The position numbers and the translations under genes are program-made. The notes beneath the pieces were generated by a model. It had not been told where the DNA came from. It made no database searches and saw nothing but the letters and a program-made list of their open reading frames with translations. This document shows positions 5,293 through 10,887 of a DNA stretch of 10,887 bases, piece by piece. Every line of letters starts with the position of its first letter. Positions within the stretch are counted from its first letter, which is position 1. The stretch lies in assembly GCA_964649415.1 (NCBI GenBank), contig CAZYSK010000141.1, positions 1 through 10,887 on the forward strand, given 5' to 3'. The stretch comes from CAZYSK01 sp964649415 (GTDB taxonomy: Bacteria > Chloroflexota > Anaerolineae > B4-G1).

Positions 5293-6267
5293 GTGTCAGA
5301 ACGGGAGACGAAGCGGATTCTTGTAACCGGCGCGGACGGCCAGATTGGCTCCGAGTTGACCGCCGAGCTGCGCCGGCGCTACGGCGCTGAGAACGTCGTC
5401 GCGACCGATATCGCGGAGCCCATCGCGGCGTTGCGTGCGTCGGGGCCGTTTGAGTTCCTGGACGTGACTCAGCGGGGCGCGATTGGCGCGGTGGTGGACA
5501 GGTATGGGATCGATACCATCTACCACATGGCGGCGATACTCTCCGCCACCGGCGAGCGAAAGCCGCAACTGGCCTGGAATGTCAACGTCACCGGCCTGTA
5601 CAAGATACTGGAGATCGCCCGGGAACGCAGAGTTTCCCGGGTTTTTTGTCCTAGCTCCATCGCTGCCTTTGGGCCGGAGACGCCCAAGGACCACACGCCG
5701 CAGGAGACGGTGCTGCGGCCCAGTACCATGTATGGCATCACCAAGGTGACCGGGGAGATGCTGGGTTATTACTACCTCCAGCGTTTCGGTCTGGACGTGC
5801 GCGGCGTTCGCTACCCCGGCATCATCAGCAGCGAAACCCCGCCGGGCGGTGGCACCACCGACTACGCGGTGGAGATCTTCTACGAGGCGATCAAGCACCG
5901 GCGCTACGTCTGTTTCGTCCGGCAGGACACGGTCCTGCCCATGATGTACATGCCCGATTGCATCCGGGCGACCATCATGCTGATGGAGGCCGATCTCTCC
6001 ACTCTCAGTCGTCGTACTGACTATAACCTGGCGGCGTTGAGTTTCTCGGCCGACGAGTTGGTGGCCGAGATCCAGAAGCACATCCCGGACTTCGTGTGTG
6101 AGTATCGACCTGACTACCGGCAGGAGATCGCCGACTCCTGGCCGCGCACGATTGACGACCGCGCTGCCAGGGAGGACTGGGGGTGGGAGCCACGATACGA
6201 CCTGCCGGCAATGGTGACGGATATGTTGGCGAAGCTGAAGAAGAAGCACGCGGAGGGGAGGCTGTAG
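5293..6267 (+). CDS. tdh: L-threonine 3-dehydrogenase, short-chain (UDP-galactose epimerase-like) type
   Basis: This enzyme oxidises L-threonine to 2-amino-3-ketobutyrate with NAD, the first step of threonine catabolism to glycine. The 324-residue protein is an extended short-chain dehydrogenase, not the zinc-dependent MDR type of E. coli. The Rossmann motif TGADGQIG (12-19) and Asp39 at the end of beta-2 fit NAD binding. Ser121/122 and the Tyr147-x3-Lys151 pair (MYGITK) form the catalytic set. The run PGGGTTDYAVEIFYEA (184-199), LPMMYMPD and DSWPRTIDD are typical of the short-chain threonine dehydrogenases rather than of sugar epimerases. The start is a GTG at 5293, seven bases after a strong gaggagg. 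The kbl gene 131 bases downstream supplies the second step and strengthens the assignment. An epimerase role is the alternative but is much less likely. Confidence 0.93.
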   Translation: MSERETKRILVTGADGQIGSELTAELRRRYGAENVVATDIAEPIAALRASGPFEFLDVTQRGAIGAVVDRYGIDTIYHMAAILSATGERKPQLAWNVNVTGLYKILEIARERRVSRVFCPSSIAAFGPETPKDHTPQETVLRPSTMYGITKVTGEMLGYYYLQRFGLDVRGVRYPGIISSETPPGGGTTDYAVEIFYEAIKHRRYVCFVRQDTVLPMMYMPDCIRATIMLMEADLSTLSRRTDYNLAALSFSADELVAEIQKHIPDFVCEYRPDYRQEIADSWPRTIDDRAAREDWGWEPRYDLPAMVTDMLAKLKKKHAEGRL

Positions 6268-6280
6268 TTGATAGCGTCAC

Positions 6281-6295
6281 TGCCTCAGCGAGGCA
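6281..6295 (+). other. Small hairpin in the tdh-kbl spacer
   Basis: In the 131-base spacer, tgcctc (6281-6286) pairs perfectly with gaggca (6290-6295) around a three-base loop. A degenerate second copy of the motif follows at about 6315-6330. There is no T-run, so tdh transcripts probably continue into kbl; the hairpin may adjust mRNA stability. Confidence 0.3.
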
Positions 6296-6398
6296 AGTTA
6301 TATACGTGCCTTCGCCGAGGATTCGTTGTTTGAAGGGCGCATTCGCGAGCAGGCGTCGCACGGCGTACACACATCTATGTCTATGAAGGAGTGAGGAA

Positions 6399-7580
6399 AT
6401 GGCAGACAAATTCGACTTCATTCGTGAGGACGTAGCTGCCCTCAAGGAAGCAGGCCTGTTCATCCACCTGCGTACCATCGAATCGTCACCTGGAGCCTGG
6501 ATGACCGTAGACGGCGACAAGGTGCTCAATCTGTGCACCAACAACTACCTGGGGCTGGCCACCGATCCGCGCCTGGTCCAGGCGGCCCACGAGGCACTCG
6601 ATCGCTTCGGCGTGGGGCCGACGGCGGTGCGCTCCATCGCCGGGACGCTGAGCCTGCACGTGGAGCTGGAGAAGCAGGTGGCGCAGTTCAAGGGCGTGGA
6701 GGATGCCCTCTACGTCCAATCCGGCCTGTGCGCCAACCAGGCCGCCATCCCGCCGCTGGTAGGCCGGGAGGACGTCGTCTTCTCCGACCGGCTCAATCAC
6801 GCCTCCATCATTGACGGCTGCCGCCTGAGCCGGGCCAAGATCGTCGTCTTCGAGCACTGCGATCCTGCCGACCTGGAGGCCAAGGTGGAGGAGCACCTGG
6901 CCAACTACCGGCGCGGCATCGTCATCACGGATGGGGTGTTTTCGATGGATGGCGACGTGGCCCCCTTGGATGAGATCTACGAGGTGGCGGAGCGGCACGG
7001 GCTGATGACGATGGTGGACGATGCCCACGGTGAGGGGGTGCTGGGCCGCGGTGGCCGGGGAATCGTGGATCACTTCAATCTGCACGGCAAGTTCGACGTC
7101 GAGATTGGCACCTTTTCCAAGGCCTTCGGCGTCGTCGGCGGGGTCATTGCAGGCAAGAGCGTCGTGGTAGACTACCTGCGGCAGAAGGCGCGCCCGTTCC
7201 TGTTCTCCAACGCGGTGACCGCTGCGGATAGCGCGGCCTGCCTGGCTGCGGTCCAGGTGCTGTCTGAGTCTACGGAGTTGGTGGATCGGCTGTGGGAGAA
7301 CGCGCGCTACTTCAAGGACGAGATGAAGACGCTGGGCTTCGACACGGGGCAGAGTGTGACTCCCATCACGCCGGTGATGCTGGGGGAGGCCAAGGTGGCT
7401 CAAGCGTTCAGCCGCCGTCTCTTCGAGGAGGGCATCTTCGCCATGGCCATTGGCTTCCCCACCGTAGCCAGGGGCATGGCACGCATCCGCGTCATGGTCT
7501 CTGCCATGCTCAGCCGGGACGATCTGGACTATGGCCTCGAGAAGTTCACGCTCGTAGGGAAGGAGTTGGGCGTGCTCTAG
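6399..7580 (+). CDS. kbl: Glycine C-acetyltransferase (2-amino-3-ketobutyrate CoA ligase)
   Basis: This is a PLP-dependent enzyme of the alpha-oxoamine synthase family. It cleaves 2-amino-3-ketobutyrate with CoA to glycine and acetyl-CoA, completing the pathway begun by the adjacent tdh. At 393 residues it matches the E. coli enzyme (about 398). Landmarks are the substrate-end motif NLCTNNYLGLATDP (44-57), His134 in RLNHASIIDG that stacks on the cofactor, the DGVFSMDGDVAPL segment (178-190), Asp208 and His210 in VDDAHGEGVLG, and the Schiff-base Lys241 in TFSKAFG. Related family members (KAS/BioF, ALAS) share these residues; the neighbour tdh and overall similarity point to kbl. The ATG at 6399 sits seven bases after aaggag. 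I see no separate strong promoter, so it is probably co-transcribed with tdh. Confidence 0.94.
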   Translation: MADKFDFIREDVAALKEAGLFIHLRTIESSPGAWMTVDGDKVLNLCTNNYLGLATDPRLVQAAHEALDRFGVGPTAVRSIAGTLSLHVELEKQVAQFKGVEDALYVQSGLCANQAAIPPLVGREDVVFSDRLNHASIIDGCRLSRAKIVVFEHCDPADLEAKVEEHLANYRRGIVITDGVFSMDGDVAPLDEIYEVAERHGLMTMVDDAHGEGVLGRGGRGIVDHFNLHGKFDVEIGTFSKAFGVVGGVIAGKSVVVDYLRQKARPFLFSNAVTAADSAACLAAVQVLSESTELVDRLWENARYFKDEMKTLGFDTGQSVTPITPVMLGEAKVAQAFSRRLFEEGIFAMAIGFPTVARGMARIRVMVSAMLSRDDLDYGLEKFTLVGKELGVL

Positions 7581-7581
7581 T

Positions 7582-7704
7582 GCCGAGTTTCGCTATCTCA
7601 TCAACGGTGAGCAGTGGTGGAACGATTGGCACGCCGATGCCTACGTTGCCAGCGGATCCGGCGAGGACAACAGCGTCGTGACGTTGCCGGCGGGCCTGGC
7701 TTGA
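7582..7704 (+). pseudogene. C-terminal relic of a CBM48 (isoamylase N-terminal / AMPK-beta type) domain protein
   Basis: Directly after the kbl stop, one plus-strand frame reads AEFRYLINGEQWWNDWHADAYV and continues to a stop at 7702-7704. EFRYLxNGExWxNDWxADAYVxxxxGxDNSVV is the recognisable C-terminal half of small CBM48 early-set glycogen-binding proteins. No start codon or ribosome site precedes it, and the first half of the domain is absent: upstream sequence in this frame runs into kbl out of frame. It therefore appears to be the tail of a gene truncated when kbl or the tdh-kbl unit was joined here. The -35 box of the riboswitch promoter (TTGACA at 7701-7706) overlaps its stop codon. An independent tiny functional protein is unlikely. 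Confidence 0.6.
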
Positions 7705-7728
7705 CAGATCGGACGCTGCGTATATAAT
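7701..7728 (+). promoter_or_regulatory. Consensus promoter of the FMN-riboswitch transporter operon
   Basis: Perfect TTGACA (7701-7706) and TATAAT (7723-7728) hexamers are separated by 16 bases, the best promoter in the window. Transcription would begin near 7735. The first transcribed structure is a hairpin, ctgagaa (7746-7752) with ttctcag (7762-7768), immediately before the riboswitch. Confidence 0.85.
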
Positions 7729-7779
7729 CTACATAGTGACGACGGCTGAGAAACTCAGTAGTTCTCAGTTTAGCGTTGA

Positions 7780-7940
7780 CACCTTCGGGGCAGGGTGAAA
7801 ACCCCGACCGGCGGTGAGGCAGGCGGTGCCTGCCGAGCCCGCGAACCGCGCAAGCGGCAGATCCGGTGAAGGCGGCGTGTGCCGTACAGGCTCGTCGCCC
7901 AGTCCGGGGCCGACGGTGAGAGTCCGGATGGGAGAAGGTG
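7780..7940 (+). promoter_or_regulatory. FMN riboswitch (RFN element)
   Basis: The conserved core of the RFN element is present in order: cttcggggcagggtg (7784-7798), ccccgaccggcggtga, agcccgcga, gatccggtga, gggccgacggtgag, and gtccggatgggagaaggtg (7922-7940). P1 is a perfect pairing of caccttc (7780-7786) with gaaggtg (7934-7940). Two variable arms are enlarged here: ggcagg-cggtg-cctgcc (7818-7834), and an inserted arm ggcggcg (7871-7877) with cgtcgcc (7893-7899). FMN binding to this class closes P1 and generally turns off downstream flavin synthesis or uptake genes. Here it precedes a terminator and an ABC transporter operon, so the transporter should be repressed when FMN is plentiful. Confidence 0.97.
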
Positions 7941-7977
7941 TGCAGCCGTGTGATGGATGGCACGTTGGCGCAATTTG

Positions 7978-8012
7978 CCCCGAAGGCCGTAAGGTCTTCG
8001 GGGTTTCGTGTT
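7978..8012 (+). terminator. Riboswitch-controlled intrinsic terminator
   Basis: ccccgaaggcc (7978-7988) pairs with ggtcttcgggg (7993-8003) around a gtaa tetraloop, giving 11 pairs including one G-U, followed by tttcgtgtt. Its 5' arm (gccccgaagg, 7977-7986) is perfectly complementary over 10 bases to ccttcggggc in the riboswitch (7782-7791). When P1 is open, that strand can disarm the terminator. This gives a simple FMN-dependent off switch. Confidence 0.85.
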
Positions 8013-8037
8013 CAAGTGTGACCCGGCTGCATAGTCT

Positions 8038-8075
8038 CGCCCCGTGGGTGTTCGCGCCCACGGGGCGCTTTGTTT
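8038..8075 (+). terminator. Second strong intrinsic terminator, upstream of the permease gene
   Basis: cgccccgtggg (8038-8048) pairs perfectly with cccacggggcg (8057-8067). The eight-base loop can add two more pairs around ttcg. The tail is ctttgtttg. It lies 35 bases beyond the riboswitch terminator and before the permease start at 8164, so every operon transcript must pass it. No antiterminator partner was found for it as clear as that of the first terminator. Confidence 0.7.
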
Positions 8076-8103
8076 GCGCTCGTTGTCGGTTGTCGTGTAC
8101 TTG

Positions 8104-8142
8104 TCTATCCGCGGGCTGCATCGTGTGTTTCTCTATCCGCGG
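8104..8142 (+). repeat. Direct repeat in the permease leader
   Basis: A perfect 11-base direct repeat, tctatccgcgg, occurs at 8104-8114 and 8132-8142, a 28-base period, between the second terminator and the permease start. A nearby ggctgcat also occurs twice, at 8025-8032 and 8114-8121. Possible binding sites or duplication debris; no function can be assigned. Confidence 0.4.
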
Positions 8143-8163
8143 TTCGATTCTTGGAGTGGCTTC

Positions 8164-8946
8164 GTGAGACGCACAAACGCATCGTGGATCGGTTTGACCG
8201 TGCTAACGCTGTTTGCCTTCCTGGCTCTCTGGACGGGGGTGGTGTGGCTGGGTCGATACCCGCCGTTTATCCTGCCGACGCCCTGGGCGGTGCTGAGGCG
8301 GCTGGCCGAACTGCTGGCCGATGGGACGCTATGGTTCCATACCCGGGTGACGCTGCAGGAGGTATTGGTCGGGCTGGGACTGGGTACGCTGGTGGCGACG
8401 GTCCTGGGCTACCTGCTGGCGCACTTCCCGGTGGCGGAGCGACTTCTAGCGCCCTACATCGTGGCCTCCCAGTCGGTGCCCACCGTCGCCATCGCGCCGC
8501 TGCTGGTCATCTGGTTCGGCACAGGGTTGCTCTCCAAGGTCCTGGTCTGCGCGCTGATCGTTTTCTTCCCCATCCTGGTTAACACCGTCGTCGGTGTGCG
8601 CTCGGTGGGGCGAGAACTGCGCGACTTGATGCGGACACTGGAGGCCAGCCGGTGGCAGGTGGTCTGGCTGCTGGAGCTTCCGGCGGCGTTGCCGGTGCTC
8701 GTGGGGGGGCTCAAGGTAGGTGCTACCCTGGCCGTGATCGGGGCGGTGGTGGGAGAATTCGTCGCGGCGGACCGGGGACTGGGATACTTGCTCAAGCAAG
8801 GCCAGCAGGTATACGACACGCCGCAGGTTTTCGTCGGTATCGGTGCGCTGGTGGTGCTAGCTCAAGCGCTCTACGGGATCGTGGCCTTGGTGGAGCGTGG
8901 CCTGATCCGCTGGCGCGTACACTCTGCTACAGGAGATGCACAATGA
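8164..8946 (+). CDS. ribX: ABC transporter permease, probable riboflavin uptake (RibX type)
   Basis: This 260-residue inner-membrane protein is of the BPD_transp_1 permease fold, with about six hydrophobic segments (for example IGLTVLTLFAFLALWTGVVWL and LVCALIVFFPILVNTVVGV). The EAA-type loop that docks on the ATPase is visible as LEASRWQVVWLLELPAALPVLVGGLKVG. It resembles permeases that work with NMT1/THI5-like binding proteins (SsuC, TauC, ThiX and RibX). The FMN riboswitch upstream makes riboflavin or a flavin precursor the best substrate guess; a pyrimidine or sulfonate substrate would be the alternative from the protein alone. The start is a GTG at 8164 with ggag seven bases upstream. 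The frame is open back to 8044, but that start lies inside the terminator hairpin and would add 40 implausible residues. The stop overlaps the next gene's ATG by four bases. Confidence 0.88.
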   Translation: MRRTNASWIGLTVLTLFAFLALWTGVVWLGRYPPFILPTPWAVLRRLAELLADGTLWFHTRVTLQEVLVGLGLGTLVATVLGYLLAHFPVAERLLAPYIVASQSVPTVAIAPLLVIWFGTGLLSKVLVCALIVFFPILVNTVVGVRSVGRELRDLMRTLEASRWQVVWLLELPAALPVLVGGLKVGATLAVIGAVVGEFVAADRGLGYLLKQGQQVYDTPQVFVGIGALVVLAQALYGIVALVERGLIRWRVHSATGDAQ

Positions 8947-9965
8947 GCACAATGGGACGTATAGTGAGAGGTGGGACGGCACGCACGACGAGACGAGGAC
9001 TTGCGCTGTTGACTGTGCTCTTGTTGGCCGGTCTGCTGGGATGCAGCCATTCCGGCAATCCCGGCCAGGAGCCAACCCATATCCGGCTGCCGATGGGTTT
9101 CGTCGCCAACGTGCAGTTCGCCCCGTGGTACGTGGCCGTCGAGCGCGGCTATTTCGCCGATGAGGGGATTGAGCTGGAGTTCGACTATGGCGACTATGAC
9201 ACCAAGGGGGTGCAGTTGGTCGCGGCTGGATGGACGCCCTTCGCCATCGCCAGCGGGGACCAGGTGCTCAAGGCGCGGGTGCAGGGGATGCCCGTTGTCA
9301 CCGTCGCCAACTGGTTCCAGCGCTTTCCCGTGGCCGTCGTGGCTTTGGAGGAGAGTGGTATCCAGGATCCGGCGGACCTGGTGGGCCGGAAGGTAGGCGT
9401 CCCGGAGACCTTCGGGGCGGCGAGCTATATCGGCTGGCGGGCGCTGGCTGCAGCGACCGGGTTGGCGGAGGACGACGTCGAACTGGAGGTCATTGGCTAC
9501 GCGGCGCTGGAGAACCTCACCGTGGGGCGCGTGGACGCCGCCGTGGTCTACGCCAACAACGAGCCGGTCCAACTGGGCCAGCGGGGCTACGACTACGTCT
9601 TGATCCCTGTAGACGCCTATTCCCCCCTCGTCTCCAATGGCCTGATCGCCAACGAGGAGACACTCCGGGAGCAACCGGAGCTGGTGCGCGCTTTCGTCCG
9701 TGCCTTCCTACGCGGTCTCACGGACACGCTGGACGACCCGGAGGCGGCGTTTGAGATCTGCAAGAAGCACGTGGAGGGGTTGGATGACAACGAGGCCGTG
9801 CAATGGGCGGTTTTGGAGGCCACGTTGTCCTACTGGCAGGGGGAAGCGCTTGGGGCCTCCGACCTCGCTGCATGGGAGGAGACGGCGGACGTGATGCTCA
9901 AGGCCGGGGTGCTGTCTGAGGCTGTGGATGCAACGAACGCCTTCACCAACGATTATCTGCCCTGA
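8943..9965 (+). CDS. ribY: NMT1/THI5-like substrate-binding lipoprotein, probable riboflavin binding (RibY type)
   Basis: This is a 340-residue extracytoplasmic solute-binding protein. After a basic N-terminus (RTTRRG) and a hydrophobic stretch (LALLTVLLLAG), the lipobox LLG-Cys34 marks it for lipid anchoring. The mature protein has the THI5/NMT1 layout: FVANVQFAPWYVAVERGYFADEGIELEF near the N-terminus, then GVQLVAAGWTPFAIASGDQVLKAR, then DLVGRKVGVPETFGAASYIGWRALAAATGL, and VGRVDAAVVYANNEP. Family members bind pyrimidines, thiamine precursors, alkanesulfonates or, for RibY, riboflavin. The FMN switch favours the last. The start codon overlaps the permease stop (ATGA), with ggag seven bases upstream, so translation of the two is coupled. 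It is the specificity component of the transporter. Confidence 0.9.
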   Translation: MSTMGRIVRGGTARTTRRGLALLTVLLLAGLLGCSHSGNPGQEPTHIRLPMGFVANVQFAPWYVAVERGYFADEGIELEFDYGDYDTKGVQLVAAGWTPFAIASGDQVLKARVQGMPVVTVANWFQRFPVAVVALEESGIQDPADLVGRKVGVPETFGAASYIGWRALAAATGLAEDDVELEVIGYAALENLTVGRVDAAVVYANNEPVQLGQRGYDYVLIPVDAYSPLVSNGLIANEETLREQPELVRAFVRAFLRGLTDTLDDPEAAFEICKKHVEGLDDNEAVQWAVLEATLSYWQGEALGASDLAAWEETADVMLKAGVLSEAVDATNAFTNDYLP

Positions 9966-9984
9966 CGTGGGGGTGAGCAGCCGA

Positions 9985-10803
9985 ATGAGCGGGCCCTTTC
10001 TGGCGGTAGAAGGACTGAGCATGGGGTATCACCAGCCCGGGGGATGGCTCCCGGTGTTGGGTGACCTGTCGTTTCAGGTCGCGGAGGGGGAGTTCTTGTG
10101 CCTGGTGGGTCCGTCCGGCTGCGGCAAGACGACGGTACTGCGGCTGCTGGCCGGGCTGGAGCGCCCGACTGCCGGCAGGATCGGCCTGGCGGGAACGGAT
10201 GTCAACCGGCCCCGCCGGACCGTGGGTATCGTCTTTCAGCAGCCGACGTTGATGGCCTGGCGGACGGCGACGGCCAACGTGGCGCTGCCGCTGGAGGTGG
10301 ACGGGCTGCGCAGGGGAGAAGCGCGCCAACGCGCTCGGAATCTGCTTGACCTGGTGGGAATGTCTGGCTTCGAGGACGCCTTGCCGTCTCAGCTTTCCGG
10401 TGGCATGCAGCAGCGCGTGGCGCTGGCCCGCGCGCTGGCCCACGATCCACAGCTTCTGCTCCTGGATGAGCCCTTTGGCGCGCTGGACGCGTTGACGCGC
10501 GAGCGAATGGGAGAGGAGTTGCTGCGCATCTGGCGGGCCCGCCGCAAGACGGTGGTGATGGTCACGCATTCGGTGTCAGAGGCAGTGTTCCTGGCCGACC
10601 GGGTGTTGGTGTTGGGGCCGCGGCCTGCTTCTATCGTGGCGGAGGTGGGCGTGGATCTGCCCCGGCCGCGGAGCCAGAGGGCGCTCGAGACACCGGCCTT
10701 CGGTACGCTGACGCGCCGTGTGCGGCGGGTCCTCGATCAGGCCTGCGCGCCGCCCGTGCCCGCCGCATGTCCACCAGGCACCATCGAGCCATCCCGTTCA
10801 TAG
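9985..10803 (+). CDS. ABC transporter ATP-binding protein of the riboflavin-type uptake system
   Basis: This is a 272-residue cytoplasmic ATPase that powers the permease encoded two genes upstream. All nucleotide-binding motifs are present: Walker A GPSGCGKT (42-49), Q-loop Gln85 in FQQPTLMAW, signature LSGGMQQR (137-144), Walker B LLLLDE (157-162) with Glu162, D-loop GALD, and His195 in VTHSVSEA. It belongs to the nitrate/sulfonate/taurine (SsuB/TauB-like) subgroup. The C-terminal tail after about 245 is Pro/Ala-rich and unremarkable. I chose the ATG at 9985, with ggtga eight bases upstream and 19 bases after the ribY stop; a GTG at 9973 is possible. Having a full set of three genes behind one FMN switch means the importer is self-contained and does not need an ATPase from elsewhere. 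Confidence 0.9.
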   Translation: MSGPFLAVEGLSMGYHQPGGWLPVLGDLSFQVAEGEFLCLVGPSGCGKTTVLRLLAGLERPTAGRIGLAGTDVNRPRRTVGIVFQQPTLMAWRTATANVALPLEVDGLRRGEARQRARNLLDLVGMSGFEDALPSQLSGGMQQRVALARALAHDPQLLLLDEPFGALDALTRERMGEELLRIWRARRKTVVMVTHSVSEAVFLADRVLVLGPRPASIVAEVGVDLPRPRSQRALETPAFGTLTRRVRRVLDQACAPPVPAACPPGTIEPSRS

Positions 10804-10886
10804 TGAGGCACGGTTGTCGTAGTGAGGCACGAAGGTCCGCCGGAGTGCCGTGGGTGAGACGCTACTCCGCAGACTACGTAGCTCAC
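10801..10886 (+). other. Operon tail: direct repeat and hairpin cut by the window end
   Basis: The 12-base sequence tagtgaggcacg occurs at 10801-10812, overlapping the ATPase stop codon, and again at 10820-10831. Further on, gtgag (10854-10858) and ctac (10862-10865) pair with gtag (10878-10881) and ctcac (10882-10886), leaving acg unpaired, around an 11-base-plus loop. Any T-run would lie beyond the window, so this may be the operon terminator. No gene is supported in these last 84 bases. Confidence 0.3.
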
Positions 10887-10887
10887 T

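Noticed and set aside
8044..8163. Longer N-terminus of the permease
   Set aside because: The frame is open back to 8044, but that start codon sits in the stem of a strong terminator hairpin, has no ribosome site, and the added 40 residues do not resemble a permease.
9928..9984. Earlier start for the ATPase gene
   Set aside because: The frame is open into the end of the binding-protein gene, but the ATG at 9985 has a good ribosome site and gives the standard ABC ATPase N-terminus.

Overview
The window reads as GC-rich bacterial chromosome, most likely a member of Chloroflexota (Anaerolineae-like). This is an inference from the lipoprotein with a Thr-Pro-Thr-Asn linker plus SH3b domain, from the short-chain-type threonine dehydrogenase paired with kbl, and from an FMN-riboswitch-controlled transporter of the RibXY type that is known from Chloroflexus. 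No rRNA, tRNA, CRISPR array or intact mobile element is visible.

Layout from left to right. Bases 1-197 hold no supportable gene but contain a nested inverted repeat. Next comes a minus-strand block: a GNAT acetyltransferase with its own promoter, then miaA (tRNA A37 prenylation) placed 8 bases downstream of a yraN-family gene, in one operon. A divergent plus-strand promoter follows at about 2290, with a roughly 370-base stretch that contains possible gene remnants. After it lie a 39-residue two-CxxC zinc-ribbon microprotein and an SH3b lipoprotein. nth (endonuclease III) converges on the lipoprotein gene from the minus strand. Its start codon sits at the edge of a 75/76-bp tandem repeat that fills its 5' leader. 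nth and tdh are divergently transcribed from two promoters with very similar -10 regions.

tdh and kbl form a complete two-step threonine-to-glycine plus acetyl-CoA pathway. Behind kbl is a relic of a CBM48 (glycogen-binding type) protein. A consensus promoter overlaps the end of this relic and drives an FMN riboswitch with a classical intrinsic terminator, closely followed by a second strong terminator. Downstream is a tightly packed ABC transporter operon: permease, NMT1/THI5-like lipoprotein binding protein (4-bp ATGA overlap) and ATPase. The riboswitch makes riboflavin (or another flavin precursor) the best guess for its substrate. The last 84 bases carry a short direct repeat and a hairpin cut by the window end.

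The points most worth a second look are the repeat-derived nth leader with its possible upstream ORF, the mutually exclusive pairing in the FMN switch with tandem terminators ahead of the permease, the two-CxxC microprotein, the structured tdh leader, and the CBM48 relic.
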